Both the position numbers and the translations under genes were made by a program. Under the pieces are notes generated by a model. That model saw only the letters and a program-made list of their open reading frames with translations. It was not told where the DNA came from and searched no databases. Shown here in pieces: positions 28,403 through 40,251 of a stretch of 64,000 nucleotides of DNA. Position 1 is the first letter of the stretch. Each line of letters begins with the position of its first letter. Source of the DNA: Prorocentrum cordatum (Eukaryota > Sar > Dinophyceae > Prorocentrales > Prorocentraceae); assembly GCA_963575745.1 (NCBI GenBank), contig CAUYUJ010010402.1, positions 71,001 through 135,000 of the forward strand, read 5' to 3'.

Positions 28403-29984
28403 ATGGAAGCGGGAGTCCTGCCAATGGAAGACATAGCAGAAGATAACTACAACATTTTAGACATCTTAGAATGTGACGCACATTTGCGGCATAAAATCGT
28501 TGCGCTACGAAGTCACCGGGAAGCGGCCCTGGCTACAAACCATTTTTTCGTGGTGGTAGACATGGCTATACAACCTTCCATACGGAAGCCGCGGGAAACG
28601 GGACGGCCGAACAGAAGTGGCGTTCAAGACCCACGAGTACTGCACGCATATGTGGGCAACTCTATGGGAACTATTTCGTCGTTTCCTGGGCAACTGGCCG
28701 ATATTCAAGACATGTGGGAAAGAGGACAAGCAGCAACGCAATCTGCAGCAAGCGCGCTCCCGAAACGCCAGAAGGAGAGCATCAAGCCATGGATTACACA
28801 ACGCACTCTTGATCTCATTCGCCGCCGTACCGAGGCCCGAACGGCCAACGACATAACCGAGGAGAGAATATTGTTGAAAGCGATGCGCAATGCGTGCAAG
28901 CAAGATAAAACAGTTTGGGTTGATACGCAATTTTCGACTGGCAGCTGGGACGCTCTGAAAAAGCGTTGCCGGCCTAAGCCACGACGCCAAGGGAGGCTAA
29001 GAAATATGAGTGGGAAGTTGGTGGAAAACACACAGAGAGCAGAGACAATGGCTGAGTACCTGGAGAAAGTGCAGAGGAAAGGGCGGACAGCAGAGCTTCT
29101 AGACGTCTCACCTGGAGATTACTTGCCGGCTTCGGAAGCAGACTTTACGAAAGAGGAGGTTGGCAAAGCAATCGAGAAGCTCAAACGTGGCAAAGCTTCT
29201 GGTGTGGACGATGTCCCAGCAGAGTATTGGAAGGCTATTGCTACAGACCCAGGCGGACTGGAGTGGATCACAAACGTGTGCAACAAATTTTGGAACGAGG
29301 AGGCCGTGCTAGATTAGAAGAAATCAGTTATCTCAATGATACGTAAAAACAAAGGGGCCGTCGACAACTGCGACAATTACCGCCCAATCAACCTGCTCTG
29401 TGTCGCGTACAAGCTAATCGCGGGTCTTCTTCTTCGGCGGGTGCAAGATGCAGGGGCAGAAGAAACATTATCGCCAACGCAATTTGGTTTCCGACGAGAG
29501 CGCGGAACATCAGATGCTATACACGCTGTTCGCCGGTAGATTGATCTAGCTTACGCAGACAAGCAAGGAGGTACTGCATTTGTCGCATTGGATTGGAAGA
29601 AAGCTTTCGACTCGTTGAATGTCGAGGCGCTGCTGGAAGCTTTGCACAAATTTGGAGTCCCTCGGCGCGTCGTTACAATTATTGGCCACATCTACGAGGG
29701 CAGAACATTCAGCGCGGCGGATGGACGACACCGGTCCTCAGAACGACAGCAATTATCTGGGATATCACAAGGTTGCCCACTTTCGCCGTTCTTGTTCATT
29801 ATGGTCATGACGATGGTAATTCGGAGCGCTACACACAACGGTGACGCGGAGGTACGACGAGCATGGGCAGATGGGTTCTTTGGTATACGGTTGTACGCGG
29901 ATGACACCTTTTTCTTGTGGGTCGCAATCCAAATCATTTACAAAGTCTTTTGGGAGCCATTTCTAAATCAGGTGCATGACTTGG
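28403..29984 (+). pseudogene. Reverse transcriptase domain of retrotransposon 1
   Basis: Motifs in order: KRGKASGVDDVPAEYWK, NYRPINLLCVAYKL, PTQFGFRRERGTSDAI, LDWKKAFDSL (catalytic Asp at 29591), QGCPLSPFLF, and LYADDTFF (YADD at 29894-29905). Two TAG codons (29315, 29537) lie in the same frame as the flanking motifs. Confidence 0.85.
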
Positions 29985-30699
29985 TATGGAACTGCATTGG
30001 GATAAATTTCAACTCATGCCGGTTCGTTGCGACATGTCGCTCTTGACGCCCTCTGGCGAGCAAATCCCAGCAAAAGACACAATAGTCTACCTCGGGGCCA
30101 CGCTTTCAAATTCTGGCCAACTGCGCGGGGAGTTCGGAAAGAGGTTAGGAGCTGCATGGGGTAAGAAGTTCTGCAGACACAGCCGCGCCTGGAAGCATGC
30201 GGCAATCAGTATTACCAGAAAACTTCAAGTATGTCAAGCTTTGGTGACTAGTAAAGTCATGGATTCGCTGAGCTCGGCATGGCTCAACAAAGCTTAATGC
30301 AGAAGATCGAACGGCTTCCAAGCGAGGTGTCTACGTCGAATCCTGCACATCCACCACGCATACATTTCAAGAGTACATAACAAACAAGTGCTTCTGCAAG
30401 CAGGCCAACAGCGCTACACAGTGCAACTTCTGAGAAATTAACTGTTGCGGTATGGGAAAATATGTAGGGCGACAGACCTTGATTTTCTGCGCCACCTCAC
30501 CTTCCAACCCAGAAGCGCGCGGCCAGCTACAGACGCATGTGCCTGAGCACGAGGCCGCCCAAAAAATGCACTGGCAAAGTGCTTGTACAAAGCTGTCGCA
30601 CCGCATTTTTCTTCGGACGAGGCAGTAATGCAGTGTGTATGCGAGCCAGCAGCTTGGCGCAGAATTGTGATTGATGTTGCGCGTCTCCATCCTCCTACT

Positions 30700-31010
30700 C
30701 CTCCTCCCCCTCCCCCCCTCCCCCCTTGTCCTCAAGCAACGCACGGTGTGAATTAAGAGACTCCCCGCATCCTGAATGGAATCCTTGTTTTCTCTGGACA
30801 CCCCGAGCAGTCCTCCTCCTCCTCCTCCTCCTCCTCTTCCTCCTCCTCACCCCTTCTGTACTCACACACCATCATCATCATCGTCATCATCGTCATCACC
30901 ACCACAAGTACCACACACACATCATCACCATCATCATCACCATCGTCATCATCTCTGGCCATCCGTACATCCCCACTCATCATCATCCGTTCACTGTCTC
31001 ATTCACGCAC
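30700..31010. repeat. CCT and CAT/CAC microsatellites at the 3-prime end of retrotransposon 1
   Basis: CCT runs (30812-30850) then CAT/CAC runs (30865-30990). Confidence 0.85.
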
Positions 31011-31159
31011 GGTCTCCTATCATTCCCTCATCACAATGCCATGTTCCCGTCGTGATCTCCGGGCGTCTGCATCATCGTCATCATCATCACCCGCGCACAG
31101 AACCATGGTCATCACCAGCATCATCCCATCAGGATCATCGACCAAAAAGGGCCTCGTCT

Positions 31160-32860
31160 GTGAGTGCAACGCGAGGAAATCTCGAGCGGGAGGCCCGCAT
31201 TTGGCGCTGGCAATCCGAACGGGTCATCGAAAGCCTGTAATGTCGTTACCTTGGGTATTTGTTGCCTGATAATGGATGAAATGTCAGGCCGGAGTTTGTG
31301 ATTGACATGTGAACAAATCTCAGACGGGAACCCCCTCCCAACGAGGTCCGCAATTCATGTTTGTAGTCCGAACGGGTCATCGGGATCCTGTAACTTTCGT
31401 CGTTGTTCGGCTCTTTTGGACTGAATATGAAGGAAGTCTCTGGCGGGAGCTTCGTCTGTGAGTGAATTGCGAAGAAGTATCAGGCGGGAGCGCCCTCCCT
31501 ATGGGGTCCACACTTCATGCTGGTAATCCGAACGGGCCATCGGGATCGCGAAACTGACGTCGTTCTTCGGCTCCTCTGGATTGGTTGCGAAGGAAGTCTC
31601 AGGCGGGAGCTTCGTCTGTGAGTGAACTGCGAAGGAATATCAAGCGGGCGTTCCCTCCCAATGCGGTCCGCACTTCATGTTGGTAACACGACCGGGCCAT
31701 CGGGATCGCGAAACTGTCGTTACATTTCGGTTCCACTGGACTGAATATTAAAAACGTCTCGGGCGGGAGGTTCGTGTGTGAGTGAATTGCAAAGGGATTT
31801 CATAAGGGCGCCCCCTCCCTATGGGGTCCGCACTTCATGTTGGCAATCCGAGCGGATCATCGGAAGCATGTAGTGTCGTCAGTTTCAAACTTTTTGGGGC
31901 GGAGTATGGATGACACGTCAGGCCGGAATCTGTGAATGATTGGCGAAAAAACTCAGGCGGGAGCCCGCCCGCCCCCCCTTACGAGGTCCGCCGTTCATGG
32001 TTGTAGTCCGAACGAGTCATCGGGATGCTGTAACTGTCTTCATTTTTCGGCTCCGTTGGACCGATTACGAAGGGAGTCTCAGGCGGGAGTTTCGTCGGTG
32101 GGTGAATTGCGAGGACGTCTCAGGCGGGAGCGCTTTCCGTATGCGGTCCGTACTTCACGTTGGTAATCCAAGCGGGTCATCGGGATCTCGTAACACTCAC
32201 TTTTCGGCCCCTGGACACGCAGGAAGCCCCAGGCGGGAGCTTCGTCTGTGAGCGACTTGCGAAAAAGTCCCAAGCGGGGGCCATCTCACATGGTATCCGC
32301 ACTTCATGTTGGTAATCCGAACCTTCCATCGGGATCGCGAAACTGTCGTTGTTTGTCGACTCCTCTGGACTGAATATGAAGGATGTCTCAGGCGGGAGCT
32401 TCGTCTGTGATTGAATTGCGAAGGAATATCAGGCGGGGGCCCCCCATCCCAGTGGGGTCCGCATTTCATGTTGGTAATCCGAATGGGCCATCGGGATCGC
32501 GAAACTGTCGTTACGTTTCGGCTCCTGTGGACTGGACATGAAGGACTTCTCGGGCGGGAGCGTCGTCTGTGAGTGACTTGCGAGGGAATATCGAACGGGT
32601 GCGCCCTCCCTATGGGATCCGCGCTTCATGTTGGTAATCTGAGCGGGGCATCGGAATCTTGTAACAGTCTACTTCTCGACCACCGGACACGAAGGAAGTC
32701 TCAGGCCAGAGCTTCGTCTGTGAGTGACTTGCGAAGAAGTCCCAGACGGGGGCCCCCTCAGTCGTCAGTTTTTGGTTCTTCTGGACTGAATATGGACTCC
32801 CCGGCTGAAGCGGAACAGCTCGCGGCAGAGATGAACTTCGTGCTGCCTCCCGCCTGAGCG
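31160..32860. repeat. 160-bp satellite, about ten units
   Basis: The motif AAGTCTCAGGCGGGAGC followed by TTCGTCTGTGAGTGA occurs at 31431, 31591, 31751, about 31910, 32071, 32221, 32380, 32542 and 32693, spacing about 160 bp (two at about 150). Each unit has a second AGGCGGGAG and the block TCATGTTGGTAATCCGA...GGGATCGCGAAACTGTCGT. The 17-bp motif is shared with the 41-bp array at 48.7 kb. Confidence 0.85.
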
Positions 32861-33084
32861 AAAGCGCGAATGACTCGGAGCCCACGGGGTTTGTCCCAAC
32901 TGTTTGCTCTCGCACACAAACGGCTCGCGGGGTTTGTCCCAACGGCCGTTGCCCCGACGGCTTGGCGATGTTGCCATCGGAGAACGCGCCCCTGCCGGGC
33001 GCGTCGGCGAGGGCGCCGAGGAAAATTGGCATGCGCCCCCATGCCAGGAGGAAGGAGAGGTGCATGAGGACAACAGGTGGGATG

Positions 33085-33225
33085 GAGATGGGGGGGGGAG
33101 AAGGAGGAGGCGGAGGAGGAGGGGAAGGACGAAGAAGAAGAGGAGATATTGAACAAGGCGGGCGAGCAGGAGGAGGAGACGGAGGACGAGGAAGACAAGG
33201 AGGATGAGGAGGAGGCGCAACAAAT
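33085..33225. repeat. GGA/GAA microsatellite
   Basis: Purine tract with GGAGGA and GAAGAAGA. Around it, 32880-32950 contains GGGGTTTGTCCCAAC twice. Confidence 0.85.
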
Positions 33226-33354
33226 GGCGAGACGGGAGTTTCGGCCAGGACGAAAAGAACTGGTGGCAATTTTCCCCAATCAATGCTTGCACTGAAGGGG
33301 TCCTCGCGGAAAATGAAGGATTTGGCGAAAATTTCCCGCAAATTGTGGTCGCAC

Positions 33355-33715
33355 GCTGGGTTCCCGGGTTCCCGATTCCGGGTTCCTGGGTTCCCGGTTC
33401 CAAGTTCCGGGCCGATTCCGGAGGGCGGCGAGATTCCCGGGTTCCTGGTCAATCTTCTTATCAATCGGTCTCACCATCGATCTCATTACCCGCTTCTCTA
33501 TCGATCTCACCATCGTTCTCACAATCGATGTCACTATCAATCCCACAAGCGATCTCACGAGAGATCGCATGAGCGATCTCGCGATCGATCTCACTATCGA
33601 TTTCACTGAATCGGTTTTACTCTCGGTCTCAGGATCTATCTTATAGTCGTCCTCGCAATCGATTACACTATCGATCTCACTATCGATCTCACAATCGATC
33701 TCAAGATCCTTACTA
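33355..33715. repeat. GGGTTCC repeats then 12-bp CGATCTCACTAT array
   Basis: GGTTCCCGG-type heptamers (33355-33445) followed by about 20 degenerate 12-mers based on ATCGATCTCACT (33455-33715). Confidence 0.8.
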
Positions 33716-33838
33716 TTCATTATCAAAGCGTCCACTGATTGGGTTGTTTTCTCATGTGTAATAAACTTAGTATCCTCTCATGTGGGGTCCTACCGTCGGA
33801 TTGATGACGTTTGTTTTCTTCTTCGATCCACTTCTGGA

Positions 33839-33985
33839 GGGCGACGACGACGCGGGTGAGGCAAGGAGGCGAGCAAGACAGGCGACAGAGGAGCTCCTTG
33901 GCCGCCGCCGTTGGAGCAGCGCCAGAGAGCAGTTCCTGAGGCGACCCGGGGGGGCACCGTGGCCTCCTCGCGTTCTGCAGCCTGC
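33839..33985 (+). other. Exon-like stretch before retrotransposon 2
   Basis: GDDDAGEARRRARQATEELL then GRRRWSSAREQFLRRPGGAP follows an AG. Charged and helical in character, not a simple repeat. It could be a short host exon or the first ORF region of retrotransposon 2. Confidence 0.25.
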
Positions 33986-34126
33986 TTCTCACATCCTCCT
34001 CACCCTCCTCCCTCCTCTTATCTCCTTTTGCTTCCTCCTCCTCCTTAGCCAATTTCAGAATCTGGTGATTGACAAACGGGCCCACCTCACACACTCTCAG
34101 AGAATGTACATCCCACCGCAATTCTG

Positions 34127-35045
34127 ATGGGAGCGAGAGGGCTGTGCACCGCCAGGTTCTTGCGGTACTTCGCCTACGCGGCCATGCACAGCACCTTCAT
34201 CGGCTACAATCCTTGTTCGCTGATTCAGACACGACGATTGGCAGAGATATCCACTTCCATGCGGAAAGCGTCTCTTATTGCGTTGACGGGGACACGGATG
34301 CGTGCGACCTCCACTTCGTCGGTATGGTCCCAGACACAGGGCACGCATCATTTCATACAGTTTGGCTGGAGCAGAGGCCCTTTCACCAATCGCAGTGCAG
34401 GAGTTGCTACTGGCATCCACAAGCGACATGTTCTCCCTGGCAAGAGATTCCAGGCATCAGCACCGCCTGCGACTGCTGCAGGACGAGGTGGAATGGTTCG
34501 TATTCGAAATGCTGGAGTGGATGTTGCGATGTTTGCTATCTATTTCCCCCCCCCCCCCTCGCTGTCGGCAGGGCGTATGGTGCGTAGAAGAAGACAGTTG
34601 ACACATTACTGGTTTGGCTGAATGATGAACTTACTGCACTGGATCTCAACGATTCCTTAAGTGCTGATGACACGGCTGAGTATACTGCCATGTGACCTTT
34701 TACACATCATAGAATGGGATATGCGGGCCGTGCATTTCGGGAAGTTCTCCAGCGACATCATATGTGCTGCCCTGACACTTTTGTACGAACGGCGCCGTCT
34801 TAGTATGGACTCAAGAACGCTATGTCTTGGATTGACCACTTTGCTATCCCTATGGGGTTGCGCCAGCGAATGACGAAGTGCGTAACCATGACACGTTTGG
34901 CACGGCAACTTCAACTATGCCCTGGCAGTGGCTATCTCATCGATCATGCGCCGATGCTCTTGCAAGTGGAACTGTCGTTGCCATCGGTGTCGCCACGGCG
35001 GTCGGTCAGCTGGAATAAAGATCTTCTAGCCCTCGCCGCGCAGAC
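34127..35045 (+). pseudogene. Endonuclease domain of retrotransposon 2
   Basis: IALTGTRM, FGWSRGPFTNRSAGVATGIH, AGRGGMVRIRNAGVDVAMFA and IYFPPPP resemble the dinoflagellate retroelement endonuclease; WIDHFAIPMG and YLIDHAPMLLQVELSL give the C-terminal His-containing motif. A TGA at 34619 and a second frame after about 34810 break it. The usual catalytic Glu position reads Gly-Thr in ALTGTR. Confidence 0.6.
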
Positions 35046-37135
35046 CCCAGGGTTTCGAGGAGATTGTTCTGGCCGAAGCTGTACATCATCTACGCCCTGC
35101 TGAGGCTTCTATCCTTGGTTACCTGGAGGCGCCGATGATCGAGAATGGATACCGTGAAATGTGTAAAGTCCTGTTCCCTATCGCTGAGAAATACCGTGCT
35201 AGATCGCAGGTGTCGCCAGGTGAACCCACGACGCAACTACGACGCGACGTACGACAACTTATCAATTTACGCGGTCGCCTCCGCCAGCAGAGCCTCCCAC
35301 GCCAGCACCACGATAGTCAAATTCGTGACCTCTCTGCACGACTCAAAGGACGAGTACGAAAATGGCGACGACAATTACGTTCTTCCTGGACTGAGGAGTT
35401 GGCCGAAGCTTGGAAGGGGCGCCAACTGGCTACCGTGCAATACCTATCCAGACGCTTAGCGGGCACTGGTCTTGGCTCCGAGCGGCGCACTTATAATGCT
35501 GTGAAAAAAATGGCACCGTGCGTGCAGGACCTCAAGGGCACTCTTTCTCTCCCGGGGGCGCGCGGTGGTTTAGGTGCCGTTGCGATCGATCCGACTGAGC
35601 TGGAGACTCGGCGCGATTTTATGCCACACATGGGACCCACATATCGGGACACTTCTCAGGCTAAAAGTGTTCGAGATCTCGATCGTGCCATTGCTGTGCT
35701 AAAAAAAGCGCCCCGCCGCCGAGCTGTACCACGCTGGAGTTTACCTAGTGAGATTGAGTTCATGTTGTTGGCACCCCATTACTTCAGCAAAACAATCTCT
35801 ACCGCTGGTCTGGGTGCCACGCCTACTGCCCCCGACACGACGACCATCCTTTCCGTGTTTTCTGCATTAGCTACTGCCTGCAGACTTACTGGACGGTTTC
35901 CTGCTTGTGCTGGCTATTCTAATGTATGGCAAACCCCCAAGCCTGACGGGGAAACCCGATACCTCCATGGACTGTGCCCGCTGTTTCGTGCTATTTGCCG
36001 TGGCATCTATAAGAATGTCCCGTTTTCGCTCCCGTCACCTACCGATCAAGGTTGTGTACCACATCGCCGACGTGAAAATGCGATCTTGGCCATGCATGTT
36101 ACTGCTTGGCGCCTCCGACGAGAGCGCAAGCATCATATTGCAGGGTTACACGACATGACTAACGCCTACGGCTGCTGCTCGCATGAGCGATTAGATGAAG
36201 TGCTTCATGAACACTTACCTCACGCTGACGCTGACGTATTGCAAGATCGTCGACGCACGCATGTACTCCATATCGAGGCCATTAACGGCGAAATACAGTT
36301 ACTACTAACTACAGGAGCGCTGATGGCTGAAACTTCAGCGCCTGATGAATCCCGCATGGATTTTCAGAAGCCGATCAACATTTGGCGACATCGGTCTCCG
36401 CAGCCTCAACTGATGGTCAAGTGCCCGCTGGTGCCTGACCCAGTGGATGCATCTTTGTCGAAGTATGTCGACGATCTGCATAATTTTATGTTGTTGCATT
36501 CGGGACGCTTACAAGAAGCCATCGGAGCTGTGGCTGCTGAACAAATGCTGACGGATGAGATTATGCCATCGTTCGGCTACAAGCTAAACCTCAAGAAGCA
36601 AGTTTTAGTTCCCTGGCTGAAAGAGTATCATGGTAATCGATTGTTTTACTCCTCCCCTGTTGGAGGCGCTCGCGTTCTTCCTCATGCTCGCTACCTTGGC
36701 CCGCTGTTCATGCCTGCTGGTACGCTTGGACCGCAGATCATGATTGCCAAAAATGCTGCGGCCAGGGGCTGGTGCGCGTGCAAGGACTTCTGGGGAAGTG
36801 GGGCTTCTTGGAAAGTTAGACGCTTGATGTTCGTCAATGTCGTCCAGGGGGCCCTCCTCTCGGGACTGGTTCCGTTTATGTTGTCCACTGCTCAGCAACG
36901 TGAACTTGATTCCTGTCTGCTTCGAAAGATTCGGTCGATTGCTCGGGGCGCCGCCTGTGATTGGATGGGCCCTCACCCTGTATCCTGGAGCTCGACGACT
37001 GTGGTTATGGTTTGGTCTCATCCCGACGCGACGCGAATTATTGATACAGCGACTTCGATGGTATCAAGCGATGCTCCGATTCCCCGAGGACCACACCCAG
37101 GTGATCGCGATTATCTTTGGTCGATTTGGGTTTGA
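35046..37135 (+). pseudogene. Reverse transcriptase ORF of retrotransposon 2
   Basis: The frame is open for about 700 codons; the first Met is at 35135. RT motifs: LHDMTNAYG (catalytic Asp at 36152), GALMAETSAPDESRMDF in the motif B region, and SKYVDDLHNF (YVDD at 36474-36485), then GYKLNLKKQVLV and RYLGPLF. Homology to the C-terminal region leaves this frame near 36950. No stop is present within the RT, so this copy is younger than retrotransposon 1, though still not intact. Confidence 0.75.
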
Positions 37136-37790
37136 AACGTACAACACGATGAACGACGGCCTTCTCACGAACGACGCGAACCCCTTTGCCCAACGATTTG
37201 TATGTGAGATTGCATGCCTCTCGATACTTACTGACATGGAGGACTGGATGGAAATCTGGGGAAGGTCTCTTGCTAGGCTCTTTGAGGATGAGTACGTCAA
37301 ACATAGGTTTCTTAACGCAGATGGTCGTGCCTTTCGGAAACTCTACCAACTTGGGGCCATGGGACCTGACATTGACCCAGGGGAGTTCCCTGACGAGGAG
37401 GAGGAGGGCTGGGGCACGGCTGAGCTGCGGTATAAATGCACCTGCTTGAACGAAGATGGCACGTACTGTGGCGCTGCATTCAGGTCTCGTAAGGCACTCA
37501 CTATGCACAACACCTTCACTAAGGGCGGCACACACGGCACTAAGTGTGTCAGCACTAACCAATGTCCGTGTTGCATGCAAACGTTTGCGTTTCGGAGGTC
37601 TGCCAAGTCTCATGTGCAGGCTGCCTTCCGCACGGGTACGTGTGGTGTTAGTACTGCCCATGCTGTAAATCCTGTTGTGAGTGTGCCACTGAAATGCCCT
37701 GTATGTAGTGATACGTCGTATCAGAATTTGGCTCAGCTCCGGCTGCGCATTCGAGATTGTCATTTACCCCCTGCACCGCGACCTCGTGAA
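36955..37790 (+). pseudogene. C-terminal and zinc-finger region of retrotransposon 2
   Basis: The next frame reads LWFGLIPTRRELLIQRLRWY, then EIACLSILTDMEDWMEIWGR, an acidic linker, and Cys/His clusters: CTCLNEDGTYC...HNTFTKGGTH, QCPCCMQTFAFRRSAKSH and CPVCSDTSYQNLAQLRLRIR. Zinc fingers of this kind are likely to bind nucleic acid. Confidence 0.65.
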
Positions 37791-38610
37791 GGCGTGGATG
37801 GAACCCGCCTGGGCACTCAAGATGAAAGATGGAGGCGTCGCATCCGAGGCCCCCCCTCAGCAGAAAGCAAAAGGCGCTCCTCCTACACAAGGCTCGGCAG
37901 CAGGCTCGGGCAGTCAAGGCACCGCTGGACCACCCCCCCTGGAGGGGGAAGCAAACTGCAAAAAGCCGCGCAAGGATCGGAACAAAGGGCTCGGGCCGCT
38001 AGCCGACACGGGTTTCAACAAGAAACAACGGAACATGATTGCCGTCCTCATCAAACAAATTCTCATGCCATACCAGATGATGCGGGACCTCTGGGCCCTC
38101 GGGATCGACACGTGGTTCCTCGACTCGACGCTCCCCGAGATCGAAGCCGCCCGCATCGAAGGCCAGAACTACAGCCAGAACGTACGCGACGCGGGTCGGG
38201 GCCACCAGCTGGGTCCTCATCACCTGCATATCTTTCGTGGGTTCGTCAGCAAGCTATTAGAGCGTACGAACAGTCTGGGGGTCAGAACCTACGAGGAGCT
38301 TCTGCTTTGGTACAAGGAATGGTTCTGCAAAGCGTCGCTGGAGGAGGCCTGGGACCAGGTTCGACTCGTTCGCATAACCAAGTGCTACGACCAGACCAAG
38401 AAGAAGGTGCACCTCAGCCTCCAGAACGTGGATCAGACGGAGCAGATGCCGATTCTTCAGGAAGGCTCCGACGCGCGCTCAGTGCCTTCGGGCACGCGTT
38501 TGCGCCACCTGTTCGCCAGGGCCCTGCAAGAGGTGGGAGGGCGTCGCGCGGCCGGGGCCGCTCCGCCAGGGGCCATGAAAGACATGCTTCAACATAGTCT
38601 ACCTGAGTGA
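37790..38610 (+). pseudogene. Tail domain of retrotransposon 2, unknown function
   Basis: A third frame gives a low-complexity linker (Gly/Pro/Lys), then a helical domain: NKKQRNMIAVLIKQILMPYQ, EIEAARIEGQNYSQNVRDAG, RGHQLGPHHLHIFRGF, EEAWDQVRLVRITKCYDQTK, ending PPGAMKDMLQHSLPE at a TGA. I do not know a named family. Its position after the zinc fingers in an unbroken strand suggests it belongs to the element. Confidence 0.5.
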
Positions 38611-39459
38611 TGACGTTTGCTGGACATCCCGTCGGTATGCACTGCTCACCTCCTGCGCTGTCGTTCCCCCAGTATGCACTGCTCACCTCCTACGCTGGCT
38701 TTGGCCAGACTTGGGGGCAGAAGGTACCAGCTGGGGGACTTTCACACAGACTAAGGAGGCAGAGAGTACCAGCCGACGGGGCCATCTACGAATGTCGATG
38801 GTAGCTCTCGTACTTCATATCGACCTTGAGCTGAACACGTACGACTTGGCTCTTTACTTATTTGGTTTGGTCACGTCAGAGTGCACTGGTTATCACACAC
38901 TACCTTTATTGGGGTGGTTTGTGCTGCTTGTCTGATTTGAGATATGCTACTACATGGACCACGTCCTATGACATCGCCTACTCTCTCAACATACCGTTGG
39001 TTGGTTGGGCGCAAGGTTAACTGTGGCCCCTCTCCGATGTGCTGATGGCGTACTCCCCGCCCTACGGCTTCCTTTTCGTGATTTCCGTGTTCGTGCCCCT
39101 GGACCCGTTCCACGCTTGAGGTGCTGCCACCGCTGCTGCATCGCCGCCGTGCCGCCTGTGTATCATACAATAAGTTGGTATTTTCGTCCGTGTAGCGCGT
39201 TGCACCCATACTTGTCGGTGCGACGGTTCCCCAGGGTGTGTGTTAAGCCTGTTGGGGCCTGTCTAGGCCCTCTCGCTTGCTCCTGGTTTAAACCCAGCTT
39301 CGGCTGGCAGCCGTGTAAGAATGTTACTGTTATCCGTCCATATGCACTCTGAGAGTGCTTACGTTTTAGTTTTTGTCGAGGGCCTGTTCAGGACTGCCCC
39401 GCCTCGGACTTGTGGGAAATCAGAGACACGGCGCGCCTCTATGCCGCATTATTATTAGA

Positions 39460-39895
39460 TTACCTCCTCCTCCTTCTTTACCTCCGCCTCCTCCTGCATC
39501 CTCCTCCTCCTCATCCAACTCCTCCTCCTCCTCCTCCTCCTCCTCCTCCTCCTCGACCTCCTCCTCCTCCTCCTCCTCCTCCTCTCCTTTTCCTCGCTCC
39601 TCCTCTATCCTCCTCTCTCCTCTTTCCTCCTCATCGACCTCCTCCGTCTCCTGCCTCCTCCTCCTCCTCCTCCTCCTCGTCGTCGTCCTCCTCCTCCTCA
39701 TCATCATCATCATCATCCTCATGCGCCTCCCTCCTCCTCCTCCTCCTCCTCCTCCTCATCGTCATGCTCCTCCTCCTCCTGCTCCTCCTGCCTCCACCTG
39801 TCTTCTCGCTCCTCCTCCTCCTCCTCCTTCTCGTGCCTCCTCCTCCTCCTCCTCCTCCTCCTCCTCTCTCCGCCTTCCTCTCATCCTCCTCCTCC
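39460..39895. repeat. CCT-rich polypyrimidine tract after retrotransposon 2
   Basis: More than 400 bp of CCT with CAT and CGT islands. Confidence 0.95.
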
Positions 39896-39900
39896 TTGAA

Positions 39901-39997
39901 GGGGCACGCACTGATGTGGTGTTGCGGGGCCATGTTACATTCGGGGCTTCGGCTCCGAGTGTGGGGTTGTTACGCTTGACCACGGGTGCGTGCCCCA
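39901..39997. mobile_element. Small foldback element
   Basis: GGGGCACGCAC left and GTGCGTGCCCC right (11 bp perfect), extended imperfectly inward; 97 bp. Nothing recognised in 39998-40251. Confidence 0.45.
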
Positions 39998-40251
39998 ACT
40001 TGTTTTCTGGGTTACCCACTGGAAGGGCCTCCTTCGTCTTCTAGTTCTCCACCTTCCTCCTCCCTACCCAAACCATGGTGGGCAACCCTGTGCTGTCCCC
40101 AAAGTCGTCGAGGCCAACCTGAGGCCGTAACTGCCTGTGGCGAGGGGGTGGTGCGAAGGCAGGACGGTGGGCTGGCGCTGACGCCAGGACGGGCAGCAGG
40201 CGGGCCACAGTGGAGCCGGCAACACACTCCGAGGATGCTGCTCCTCCACTG

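Larger units (their letters stand above)
27786..30690 (+). mobile_element. Non-LTR retrotransposon 1 (endonuclease-RT), decayed
   Basis: Order: APE-type endonuclease (27786-28400), linker, reverse transcriptase (about 29130-29985) and a C-terminal region typical of LINEs (30050-30690: VYLGATLSNSGQL, GFQARCLRRILHIHHAYISR, then a GRPKNAL...WRR tail). It would nick DNA and copy its own RNA. Damage: TAA 28038, TGA 28272, a frame change at about 28320-28400, TAG 29315 (probably from TGG), TAG 29537 (probably from CAG), a frame change near 29980, and TAA at 30295 plus two later stops. The element ends where CCT-rich DNA begins, about 30690. Confidence 0.85.
34127..38610 (+). mobile_element. Non-LTR retrotransposon 2 (endonuclease-RT-zinc finger-tail)
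   Basis: Order: endonuclease (34127-35000, broken), RT (about 35046-37000, open), an RRELLIQRLRWYQAML segment (37030), Cys/His zinc fingers (37435-37770) and a tail domain (to TGA at 38608). It would mobilise by target-primed reverse transcription. The reading frame changes near 36950-37020 and again near 37790, each time by one step in the same direction. Downstream, 38611-39420 looks like a 3-prime untranslated region and contains a 29-base direct repeat (GTATGCACTGCTCACCTCCT at 38635 and 38672), before CCT microsatellite DNA. Confidence 0.8.
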
